Source of the DNA: Erythrocercus mccallii
Taxonomy: Eukaryota > Chordata > Aves > Passeriformes > Dicruridae
Assembly (NCBI GenBank): GCA_013397435.1
Contig: VZRG01002529.1
Coordinates: forward strand, 34,810 to 98,809
Length of the DNA: 64,000 nt
Direction of reading: 5' to 3'
Shown one piece after another: positions 47,105 to 58,600 of this stretch. The notes beneath the pieces were generated by a model, which made no database searches, was not told the origin of the DNA, and was given only the letters and a program-made list of their open reading frames with translations. The position numbers and the translations under genes are program-made. The stretch's first letter is position 1; each line of letters begins with the position of its first letter.

Positions 47105-47760
47105 TGTGGTGGGTTGATCTTGGCTGGTGGCCAGTTACCCACCAGCTGCTTTCCCACTACTCCTGCTTGATGGGACAGGTGAGCAAACAAGGTGATAAAG
47201 CTCCTGAGTTGAGATAAAGATGTAGAGATTGTTTACCAGTTACTGTCACAGGCAAAACAGCCTAGACTTGGGAAGATGAGAAAGTTGGAGTTGCAGAAGT
47301 TTATTGCCAGCTCAAAAAGATTTGGTTTGTGAGAAGCAGACGAAAAGTGAAACACCTTATCCCCCTTGTTTTTTTGCTGAGGCTCAACGTAACTCCTTTA
47401 TTCCTAGCCTCTGTCCTTCTGTCCAGCAGCTTAGAGGGATGGGGAATAGAAATTATGATCGTATGTTCATAATAATTCCTTTCTGCTTTACCTTCCTCCT
47501 CACACATTTCCCCTACTCCAGCATGGTTCCTTCCACAGGCTGCAGTCCTTCAGAGTAGACCTAATCTAGCACAGATCCTCTGTGAGTCACATTTCCTTCA
47601 GGGCTTGTCCACCTGGTCTGGTTTGGGTCCTCCAAAAGCTGCAGTGTGGGTATGTGCTCTGGCACAGACCTCTAATTAGGCTGCAGGACAGTTCCTGCTT
47701 CACTGTGATCCCCTCTGTGGGCTACAGGTAAATAAATACCTGCAGTGCATTTCCTTTGAA
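47105..47760 (-). mobile_element. Truncated LTR, same family as 5333-6385
   Basis: The + strand begins TGTGGTGGGTTGATCTTGGC, which is the reverse complement of the 3' end of this LTR family (compare GTGTCAAACCAC at 6385). Degenerate repeats follow, such as CTCCAGCATGGTTCCTTCCA and GGCTGCAGTCCTTCAG. Similarity fades near 47760, so the 5' part of the LTR is missing. No retroviral genes adjoin it. Confidence 0.65.
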
Positions 47761-48659
47761 TGAGGTATCTAGTCTGGCATTGCCTGTGGCTGAGTAGACT
47801 CAAATTTGCTGTTTAAAAGATGGGAAATCTGCAGAGTATTAAATATTAGTAACCAGCCTGGAATAGCTGGTGTCTGGATATCATTTGTGGTGAAGAGAGA
47901 TATTTTGGATGCAGGAGCTAGGAGTCAGTCTGTGTTAGATTTGATTTATAGGGAAAAGCTAGAACCAAACTCACATCAATTTACAGTTTATTGCATTTCT
48001 GTGATTCTTCAATGATTTCTGGCAAATGAAACAAGGTTAAAACTGTGTAGAAATGGAAATTTTTCATTTTGTTTCCAAGAAGTATGCCAAGTGATTAGGT
48101 TAGAGGGTAATTTGTGGAAGAAATTAAAAACATAGTATACTCTGGAATGTGAGGAGTATGGGAAATTTATTTTTCTTATAATTAAGTAACAACAGATGAT
48201 TTATGTCTTAATAGGAAAAGCAGATAACTGGATTGTCACAATTTAGATGTCTGTAATCAAAGTCTGAGAAGGGGAGACAGCTGCTGCCCAGCAGAAGTAT
48301 CTAAAGTAGCAGTGTACTAGTCTTTTCATAAATTTAACATAAGTCTTGAGATGCTGATGGATGCCTTTGAAAGCTGACAAATACAACCTAGTAATGAAAC
48401 TGTGTGAGCAAGCAATACCTGCAGTCAGTTCCAGGATCACCAGGACTGGGAAGAAGAATGAGCAGAGAACTGGGGAGAGGCAGAGGGAATGTGGTAGCCA
48501 GGAGCTTGTAGAAGGGTCAGTTAAGCAGAACTAGTAATTCATTACTGAACAGGAAGGGCAATGGGGGAGCATCACCATAGCTGAGGTCAGAGCAGGAGAG
48601 GATTTCAGTGAACTTTAAGGAAAATGAACCACCACGAACTTTTTGGAAGAAAACAAACA
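47761..48659. other. Intergenic DNA without a recognised gene
   Basis: AT-rich sequence with only short chance frames. The last 200 bp before the CR1 at 48660 may contain more of that element in unrecognisable form. Confidence 0.5.
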
Positions 48660-49505
48660 TCACTCAATCTTGAAGAAGGGCAAGAAGAGGATCTGGAGAA
48701 CTACTGCCTGGGCAGCCTGACCTTGATCTCTGGGAAGGATGAAGGAGCAAACTGTGCCAAGGACAGGAAGGTGATTAAGGGTAGTCAGCCTGGATTTGTG
48801 CCTTACCCACCTGATGGACTTCTGCAGTGAGATGATTGGATCAATGAATGAGAGCAGAGCGGTGGAAATTTGTTTATCTTGGCTTCAGTGAGGACTTTGA
48901 TGCTGTCTCCTGTAGCATCATTGGCAAACTGATGGAGTACAGACTAGGTAAAGGCACGGTGAGGTGGACTGAAAAGTAGGTGAATTTATGGGGCCAAAAG
49001 CTCATAATCAACGAGACAAAGGCCATTAAGAACCCACTAGTTATTACTAGTATATCCCAGGGTTCAATACTGGGGCCAGTATTTTTTAATATTTTTGTTA
49101 ATTAGCTGGATGATGGGACAGTGCACCTTCACCAAATTTGCTGGTGACACAAAACTGGAAGGAGAGGCTCATGTGCCTAATGGTCCCTGTTCAGAGGCCC
49201 TCAATACACTGCAGAAGTAGGAAAATGGGAAGTTCATGAAGTTCAACAGAGGGAAATGTCAAATCCCACATCTGGGGAAGAATACCAGATTGGCCACACA
49301 CCAGTACAAACTGGTAGCCAACTGGCTGGGAAGCATTTTTGCAGAAAAAGGACCCAGGACTCTGGAAAAGTTGAGCATGAGGCAGCAATGTGTCCTTGTA
49401 GTGGAGAAGGCCAACAGTGCACCTTAGGAGGGGCACTGCCAATGGCTTGAGGAGGGTGATTAGTCCCTTCACCTCAGCACTAAAGAGACACACCACAGCT
49501 TGGCA
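48660..49505 (+). pseudogene. CR1 LINE ORF2 (reverse transcriptase) remnant
   Basis: The order of signatures is that of a CR1 ORF2 and the start of its 3' region. It runs from GAAGAAGGGCAAGAAGAGG and AGCCTGACCTTGATC, through ACTGGGGCCAGTATTTTTTA and TTTGCTGGTGACACAAAACT, to a frame at 49236-49427 starting MKFNRGKCQIPHLG and containing WLGSIFAEK. The reading frame is interrupted by many stops and shifts, so no active enzyme is encoded. It ends where an inverted CR1 3' end starts near 49508. Confidence 0.75.
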
Positions 49506-49645
49506 GTGGCTGAGATTGGCAGGCACTATGGAAGACCATCATCTAGTCCTCCCTCCTCAAGCAAGGTCAGGAAGAACAGATTGCTCAGGACTGTGTCCAA
49601 TAAGGGGTTGAAAATCTCCACAACCCTCTCTGTGCAATCTTCCTG
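49506..49645 (-). mobile_element. CR1 LINE 3'-end fragment in inverted orientation
   Basis: The + strand reads CATCATCTAGTCCTCCCTCC, then CAAGCAAGGTCAGGAAGAAC and TTGAAAATCTCCACAACCC. This is the reverse complement order of the CR1 3' region. It abuts the + strand CR1 at 48660-49505 tail to tail. Confidence 0.65.
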
Positions 49646-52600
49646 GTGATCAAACAACCAGGTAGTAAAACTGTGTGCTGTTTAGACAGGACAAGATGTG
49701 TCTCTGGGAACCACTGAGAAGTCAGGCTCCCTCTTTACACCCTCCCATCAGTATGAATAAACACTGATAAGGTGCTCTTGAGATGAATTGTTTTCTTGAG
49801 CAGAGGATAGTGAGGGCCTCTGCAGTGTTCAAGCACTTGTTTTCTGGGGCTATTTTTGTTGTAAGGAATGTAGCTCATGGGTATGGCAATGCACAGTGAC
49901 CAGCAGATGTGGAATCTTTGTTTCAGTTTCTTTTTTAATATATAATGTTCTGAAATGCTTAGCATTTAAATCTCTATATTAATGAAGTTTTCATGAAGAT
50001 ATTGATTATTTTGAAAGCTTTTTGAAAGATAAATGTATCTATGATCTGCTGAACTACTAGTTAGAAAGACATTACAGGCAGTGTCTGATTCTGAGCAGAA
50101 GTATTCAGAAAGTAACTTGTTCCCACATATCTTTGTACTTCAATTGTATTTTTCTGGCAGAATTCCCACTGCAGAGGGGATGTTTGATTGTACTCCATCA
50201 CTATTGTCAACAATTGCAATATTTGTCTTCCACGCAACCAGGACTGGATTCTTAAAGACTCTTAATATTTGTCAGCAGTTTAGTATTTGTTTCTAGGCAG
50301 TGTGTAGTTTATCTTATACTGACTTAAATATCTTTAAGAGCACAATTGGTGTGTTGAGTCAGAAGCAAATGGTATCACACTTCATGTCATGGGGATAGGA
50401 TCCCTGCCTGGGATCATTTAATGTTGCTTACAAATGAACTCTGTCATGCTCTGAACTGTGGCACTAATAGCAAGGATCACAGATAGACTAAAGCATGAAT
50501 GTTTCCTCTTGTAGAGGTCTGGGGTTTGTGTTTCACCAAGAAGCTCACATTTTGTAGGCTCTGGGGAAATACAAGTGTAGTATTTGTATTCCTGAAACTT
50601 CACTGAGCAGAATGTGGTTTTCCCAAGGTTCTTTGGAGTCTGTAAGTAGGTTGTTGCAATGCTATATCTCCCTGAGACACTGGGCAAGATGATAGGACCT
50701 GGGAAGCTGTGGCTGTGTGGACACTTTTGGACAGTCCTGCATTGGACAGAGCCAACAAGAAAACTACAGGGGAAACTACATTAGGTAAAAGGAGATGGTG
50801 GAGAGCCAGCTTTGAACAGGTGACAACAATTTCATGGTAAAGAATTCCAAAGAGCAGACTGAGTGTGCACACCATCGTAGGACTGATAGCTCGGTTTTGG
50901 TCTCACTATCACTTTTCAGAAAATGTAGTGGGTTTAGCTTTTGTCCTCTGTAGGCTTATCAAGGATCTCTCCTGTCTGACTGTCCAGATATGTGCTGTCA
51001 CATCTCCTTGATGCATTTCTTTGGTTGCATCATCTGCAGAAATGAAATCTGCACTTTTTCACCTCTAGAGAGCAACCTCGAGCTGCTCTCAAATAACTGC
51101 TGGGCTAAGGCTCTTCTGAAGCCGTTGCTGAATGATTTGAGTTTAAACTGAAGTGTTTGGTCTTTGAATGGTCTCGTGGTCTCATAGTACCAAGGAAGTT
51201 TTTAATATTGTCCATAATTATGATGTTTTTCTTCCCTGTACTCCCTAAAGATTTATGTGGTGCCAAGCACATATCCAGCTTCTCACTGAAGAACCTGAAG
51301 CAACTGGCATGTCCCAATGGTGGAAGAGAATTCTGGTGGACTCAGAATTGCTACTTTAAATGGTGTATGTCTAATTTAAGGTCCATTATGAGATTTCAGT
51401 ATTTTAAAAGTAGATTCTTTGACTACACTGTTTACTAGTACTGCTTATTTTACCAAATATTAAATTAAGGAATTTGAGGGATCGTATGTATTTTCCATCA
51501 AAGCAAAAGCCTTCAGCATCCAACCTTCTGTACCATCTTCTTTTGCAATCTTCAGCCCTGCTTCACACCCATGGCAACAGGAGTGATCCTGCGGCTGTAG
51601 GCTGTAGAACTTTAATGCAGGCCTTTTAATATTTTTCTCTTTTTAAATACATTTGTGAGTTTTTTGATGTGTGAAAACATGCCTGTAGTTCCTGAGCTAC
51701 TGTTTTCTTTCCACAACAAACTTAGGTTTTTAGATCAAATATTCAAAATGTACAGCTGTGATAACTTCTAGTACAGCCTGGCAGAAGGTTACCTTTTCCT
51801 TTCAGACTCTTCAGGAGGAATTCCTGGTCTCTGGGGACACGTGAGAATCATGACACAGTTGCTTTATCTTGCACGTGTTTGTTTTGCTATTCTCTATCTT
51901 GTGTGAGCAATAGCACCAGTTCAAAAGCAGATCTGCCAGCTGGTTCAGCTGAACCCCATGTTTTCCCATGTCCTGGTTACCTCCTTTGACTAAGAGAAAA
52001 TAGAAAAGCTGTTTTCAACCAAACTTCACCTGTATACATGATGGAGAAAGCAACTCTTAAGAAGCATCACTGTGGGTTACATGGGCCAATCTCACTTGGT
52101 ATGGCCCTGCTTTCCCACAGCAGAGCAGCCAGGAGCAGGGCCTCAGCCCTGCTTGCTTCGTAGTCCTGTTCTGCTCTGTCACATCACCTTGGTTACATTA
52201 TTCTGTTGCAGGTCGTTGCATGTTCTTTATTGAAGCTCTTAGTTCTCTGTCCTTCTGCAACTCTGACTTTCCCATTTTCCCCTTTTTCCCACTTCTTTAC
52301 ACTCTTCTACTCCTCCCTTTCCTTGTTCCTCTTGTACTTATAAACTGGCACGCTACCAGAGGCTGCAGTTTTGTATGTTTTCATGTTGCTAAGTGATATT
52401 TTTCCTCTCTTCTCAACAGCTTGGTTTTCTTAGAAGTTTTTAGTACCTGCAGTCCCCACTTGGTTGCCCTGAATTCAGATGCATTCTTGTCTTTATCTCC
52501 CATAGCTAAACAACAGTTTGACTTGCCACTTTCACCCTTGTGAAAGCTTGTGGTCATTACTAAAACTATTGTCTTGGACAATACTGTTTCATAATTGGTT

Positions 52601-55067
52601 ATATTTTGCCATGTATTTGTTGACTGTGTTGTGTGTTGTTACAAGAGACTTGCAATATGCTCATAAGGAGTTATCCAACCTGTACCAGGCTCTGGAGCAT
52701 GTGACTTCAGGCCCATCATGCTGCAGCAATCATCAATACTCCCGAAGTATTGTGAAGCAAAGGACAGGTTGATTATTTGGCCAATCTACTCATTATGCTC
52801 CACTGATTAAGGGTCTGGAAATGTTAAACTACATATGGATTTTCAGCTATTAATGGTACAGCAAGTAATCAAGAATGAAAAGACACAGTTTTCACCAGCT
52901 GTTGGAGTCAAACTATCCACAAAAATTCCAGTTACCCCTTGTGAAACTGTGGATCAGAATTACCTATGTCAGTGTTCTTTCAACTTAATTCAAGGTTAAA
53001 TAGATGTCAGAAAAAACCCATGAAAACAAGCATCATGAGCTTAGATGAATGCAATAGGAAGTACACAGCATATGCAGCCAGGGTTGATCCCCAAATGACA
53101 GGTCTGTACTGCTTCTGGGACTGTTGTGTGAGAGGTGTTAGTGCCACTATGGCACCACAGAGGCTCTGTTGGCCTGTCACTGATATACTGGGCATTCAGA
53201 TGGCTTCGAAGTGTTCAGCGCCTTTAGAGACACTGTAAGGCCAAACTTAAATTTTACTTTTTCACACCATGATGAGTAATCTGTGCACAGAGAGGAATGT
53301 CTGCAATGCAGAGCCCCAGCTTGTAGGAATTTCTTACTGTCATTTGCTCTAAACTAATAAGTATTTTTGGCTTCTTTCTTCCCCCAGCAGATAATTTTCC
53401 ATTTAAAATAATGTTGAACCAGTGGGATGCAGTTACTCTGCCACTGCTGTTACCTGCACGCAGCCTGGTGTGAAGTGGCAAGGTCTGCCTTAACATGCCA
53501 TTGTAGCACTTGCTGAGTGTATTTCCACATTGAAAAGGATTAGTTCTGACACCATTGCTGTGCTGGTGGATCCTGGCTCTACACCAGTGAAACTATTGTT
53601 TCAGCAGAGTGTTGTAAGAGTCCCTGTGTCTGCACTTACAGAGAAACTGTAAAACATCAGATTTTATTTCCTAGTGGCAACAAAATCTGAAATTAATAAT
53701 GATGAACAATTTTGTGCTAAATAATAAATCAGTGCCATTTTTAACTGGGGTACATAACTTTGAAGAATAAAGTTGATATCAATTTTATTTCATCAGTATG
53801 AAATAGAAAGATCAGGTTTCTTCCTGAAACTAAAACTGAAACACTAAACTGGTGTAATATGAATTCTTCACTTAAACTGTCCCAAATGGTTAGTTTCTAA
53901 AAATGTGTGGCTAAATTTTCATAAGAATTTAGAAAAATGCTGGTAAGTGCATATCTCTGAGCATCTTTGTTACCAGCTAGAGGTGCTTTTAATCAAATTT
54001 CCCTCTGTTCTTGACCTGGGGTTATCACCTTGTGGAAATGCTGTGGTTTAGAAAAAAACATCTTTGCCCAGCTTTGGCAGAGAGAGCTTTGGCTGACTCT
54101 CTTGCAAAGGACTTTTCCCTCCTCTGAAGATATGAAGTAGTCCAGTGGCACTGTAGATGAATGATGATGGATGAAAGAGCCAAACCTTTTGGAATTGTGT
54201 CTCTGAGGGGACAGCACTAAAGCAGTCTTGAAACACCAACACACCTCATGGGCTTGGGTGTACTTTTTGTAGATGCTAAGTAGGCATTTACTGCCACCAT
54301 GTTCAACACTGTGACTGCTGTGGCAGTCATTAGTAATACAAATAACAGTTTCAAACCAAATATTCTGAGTATTTTTGAGTGGGACCAAACTGTTGAAAAT
54401 TGATAATTAAACTATTTAGGAAGAATTAGCCCAGCTGATACCAGAATGGATTATGGTACCTGCATCTTGGTATTTTTCTAAAAATTACTGTGGTTAGTGC
54501 TGTAAAGTAGTGGTTTCAAATTATTTTAGGATATTTTCTTATGGAAAATTTATTAAGACAATAATTAGGTAAAAATAATTTTACATTTTTAAAGCCCCCC
54601 CATGTCTAATTCTTAAAAATCAGTTTTAGATTTATTAAATATTTCAGCTGGCCTTATTAAAAGGTATTACTTAAGACATATAGAAAAGGATTCTCTTTTG
54701 TGTCTGTGAAAAAGGCTGTTGTAATAAAAAAGTACATTTTTCATTCCAGCACTTCAAAGTTCAGAGCTTCAAGACTTGCAGCTAAAATGAGCAGGTTACA
54801 TATCCATCCCCATTTCAGTTTATGATCTCTTGCCACTTGTTTCTGTCAGATGTGGATTGCACTCTAAATGCTAAATCAGACCTGTAATTTTCCTGTTGTT
54901 TTGCTTTGCTGGAGGACAGTTCAGGCTCCTAATTCAGGCCTCTGGTTGACTCTCACACAGCTGACCCCAAGGAATGTAATAGTCAAACCAGGATGATACA
55001 AAATCCATTTTTGTTTAAAATAACTGTGTAGATACATTGTTCCTCTTGAACTATTTCCTAATTAAAA
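49646..55067. other. Intergenic DNA without a recognised gene
   Basis: No CpG island, exon series or mobile element was recognised in these 5.4 kb. Frames of up to 131 codons occur on both strands (the longest at 53993-54388 on the - strand) with no family signature. Confidence 0.5.
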
Positions 55068-55185
55068 TTGAAAAAAAAAATCAAAAATCAAACCCACAAA
55101 AACTCCCTCCACAAAAAAATCCAAACCCCACAAACAAACTAACAGCAACAAAAAAACCCAAACCAAAACCAACAAATCCACAATA
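55068..55185. repeat. A/C-rich low-complexity tract
   Basis: Imperfect runs of A with CAAA, CCAAA and CCCAAACC elements, with almost no G or T. It is probably a decayed simple repeat or poly(A)-like tract. Confidence 0.8.
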
Positions 55186-55616
55186 AGATGTCCTCCACAG
55201 CACTGAAATTCAAATTTCAGAAGATAGTTGTGAACAACAACCTCTGGAAGTGGATCATCTGCTTTACAGAACTATGTTTTTATATAATTACTACCACCTT
55301 ATCTTAAGCGAGTATTGGCAAAGGACAGTATCTCAAAGCAATACATTTTGAAGTAGCCAACCTTTTTGCATAACACAGCAAAGGAACCAGTATGTGAGCA
55401 TTTCCTGCAGAGGAATGGGAGCAGCAGGGTTAGCAGACAGAAGGCAGCTTCACCAAAGTGTGAGAATCAGCTCTAGACAGCAAAAATGGTGTCTGCATGT
55501 AAGCTGGCTGTCTCAGCTCTCACCAGAGACAACCTGAGGAGCAGTTTGGTAATGCTCCGTGAGCAGGGGTGTCCAGTGCCATTTCAAACACCAAAAGGCA
55601 GCTGAGGTCTGCTGGT
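55186..55616. other. Intergenic DNA without a recognised gene
   Basis: Nothing recognised. Confidence 0.45.
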
Positions 55617-55665
55617 AGAATCGCAGAATTGTTTAGGTTGGAAAAGACCTTTAAGATCATCAAAG
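55617..55665 (-). mobile_element. Very short CR1 LINE 3'-terminal fragment
   Basis: The + strand AGAATCGCAGAATTGTTTAG followed by GTTGGAAAAGACCTTTAAG and ATCATC is the reverse complement of the last 50 bp of CR1. Nothing upstream in the element is preserved. Confidence 0.8.
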
Positions 55666-58600
55666 GTAGGATAATAGGTAAGACATGGGACCAGTGGGAG
55701 GTCCATATCCCTCTGGATCCTACCTGGATCGCTAAGTGCTTTGCTTATCTGCCTGAATCCCCTCTGGCTGAGCAGCAGAACTTAGATCCCCATGGACTGT
55801 AGCAGACCATAGATAGGGTTACATGTCTTCATCTCTAACTGAATCCCAATGGCTTCGTTCCCACACTGTGATGTCTTCAACCTCCTCAAGCTGCAGTTCT
55901 TACCTGGAGCTCTCTGCAAATCATTGTTACACTAAGCTGCTTTCTTGTTTTTGCTGTTGCTTTTTGACCTTTCCGGAAGCTATTTAAATTTGTCAGGCTT
56001 TTCCCTATCCTTGTGGTGAATTGCGCACAGACCATGAAACAAAGGTGCTGCCAAGTGTGAACCCAGACAAGCATCGAGTGTACTGGGGTTGTATCAGTGA
56101 TCCAGCTGTGGTCAGACACAGCAGGTTCAGGCTCATGGCTGTGTCTCAACCATCAGGTGTGTGAAGATCAAACACTTGGTACCCTCCCAGCTGCTGGTCT
56201 CTCCTCTGGGGCCAGCTGACTCAGGCTGCTCTGCTTACACAGGTGTAGCAAAATATACCCACAGCACACAGCAGGGGCACAGTGAAGCTGGATGGACACC
56301 TGACCACTGAAAAGATGCTATGGATAGACATAATGGACAAAGAGACAATACCCTTCAGCAGTGTTTTAGTCTGCAGCACCTTCTGAAAAGAGCAGCTGGG
56401 TGAATCAAAAATTCAGAGAATGTTCTGAGCCTGAATGAGCTCATACCTCCTCAAAAGCAGCTGGGATAGTTCTCAGTAATAGATTTTCCTGTCAGACCTT
56501 TTTGCTTTTATACATATCCTAGCTTTTTTACAGTTGCCTTAATTCATGTACTGATATGGTATCCCTTACAATGTGTGTGTTTATTTTGCCAGCAACACAA
56601 AGGCTTGAATATTCCCTTTTTGCAGGTTTCTAAATGAGGCAGAGAGCTAAATTTCCAAATTTCCAGACATTTTCAGATTTGCAAATCCATCAAATCTCAA
56701 TTTAATTTAAGCCCAAATATTCAAAGACACTTAAATGTTATCTACTCATGTTTAGACACAAAGAATGCCAGAGCAGATAACCATGAAATTAATAATTTAG
56801 TAGAATTCCTCAAATAAATAGGAATGCATTTAGGTATTTACTATCATCACCAGGTGCTTCCACAAGACTGAGGTAGTGTCTTACCACAGGAGAATAACTT
56901 TTCTAAAAGATTATCTTTGTTTTCCTTTCCCACTGCAGTTTGTTTGACTATGGAGTTCAAAAGTGTAACAGTTTTAAACTGAGGCAAATGAATCTGTCTT
57001 AAGTCAAGCAGCCCTTGAGTTGTCACCATTTACAGACTGTCACATGACAGCAAGCTGATATCAGTGCTACCTTATGTTATTTTGCAGATTAATCAACTCT
57101 TTAAGACAGAAAATAATGGAACTGATCTTAACAGAGCAAGAAAAATCTTAGCTGAAGAGGGAAACCTCCATCATAGGAAAAGGGTTTGGTCGTTTGATGG
57201 AGAGGCAGCCTTTGCAACATGGCATTTCTGCTCCATTTGTAAATGAAAGACTTCTGGCAAACTGAACTCAACCAGGCAGGAGCAGCCTCCAGCTCTGCTC
57301 TGTTTCCAAGAGGAAAACACAGCCGTGTTGTCGTCATTCAGAGAAGGAGTGGAAAGAAGAAATAAATAATCTGCTGAGATGAGAATTGTAATGGAGATAT
57401 ATTTTGAAACTGATGTAGATCCTGTTTGGTGACGTGCTGGTGAGTCACGAGGGTGGGTGGAAGTGATTTTGCATTATAACGGTATCATCCACTTTCTGCA
57501 ACAGCAAACACAGGCTCTGTGCAGCAGCCAATGAGTCATATGCTGTGTACCAACCTAAAAGGGGTGAAACCTCAAAATATTTACAGTTGCATTTCACATC
57601 TCAGTGCTAAAAGGCATTGGGAGTGGGCACGGGTGGTGCACAGCTATTCTGGTTTCCCCTGGACTGGCCACATCCAACCCAGGAGTCAAAACTTTGGAGG
57701 AATCTTAGGAAGATGCTGCTCTAGGCTCCACAGTGTTTAGACAGAATAAAAGAGGACAGACATGAACAGGATCTTTCAGAATTAGCATTTATAAAGAGCA
57801 AGGCTGAATTCTGAATAATTGTACTGAGGTAAATTTTCAGTGTCACTTTCAAATAAGCTCAGCAGAAGCACTGGAGCTCGAAGGAAGACAAAAGGTTGTG
57901 CTGAAGCTTAGAAATATTCACAGGTACTTATTGCATGGAGATGATTTTTTTTCTCCTTTTTTGAACATTTTATTTTTTAGATGACAAAATACGCTTTAAA
58001 ATTTAGCATGATTGCTCTTAATAGGGCTCTTACACACTGATAACACAAATGTAATTAAGTCCTGCTGGTTTCCATCTCCTTTTTCCTGTCCTCTTGGCAT
58101 TGTAGGGAACAGAAAAAAAGCCTAGGAAAAGAAAACAGCAAAATATTGTATTTGTTTATAGTTGACTGAGTAAACCCTGTATATGTAGAATTAGAAATTC
58201 CTCAACTTACAGTGCTTTCCTAATGTAGAACATAACTAATGGAGTGTCTGGCTACTTCCTTTTTAATTGCATTTAGATTTTCCTGCACTGTTGCTTTAAA
58301 CTGATAGAGTATCTAATTAATTATCTATAAACAATTAAAATGTGGCAGTACCTGCTCAATTTCCACAGAAAGATATCCACAGAATATCCACAGAAAGAAG
58401 AATGCATCCAAAGGAAAATGTCAAAGATATTTTAATTAAGACTTGGGTATTAGGGCCATAAAATTTTAGGCTCACTCTGCCAGGAACAACTGAAGTGATA
58501 AATGTTTACCCAGTATGATACTTAGTTACATAAAATACTGGTTTCATAACTAGGTTTTATGATTTACCTTCTTAATTAGGAACAAAGTGTAGTCTTGGAA

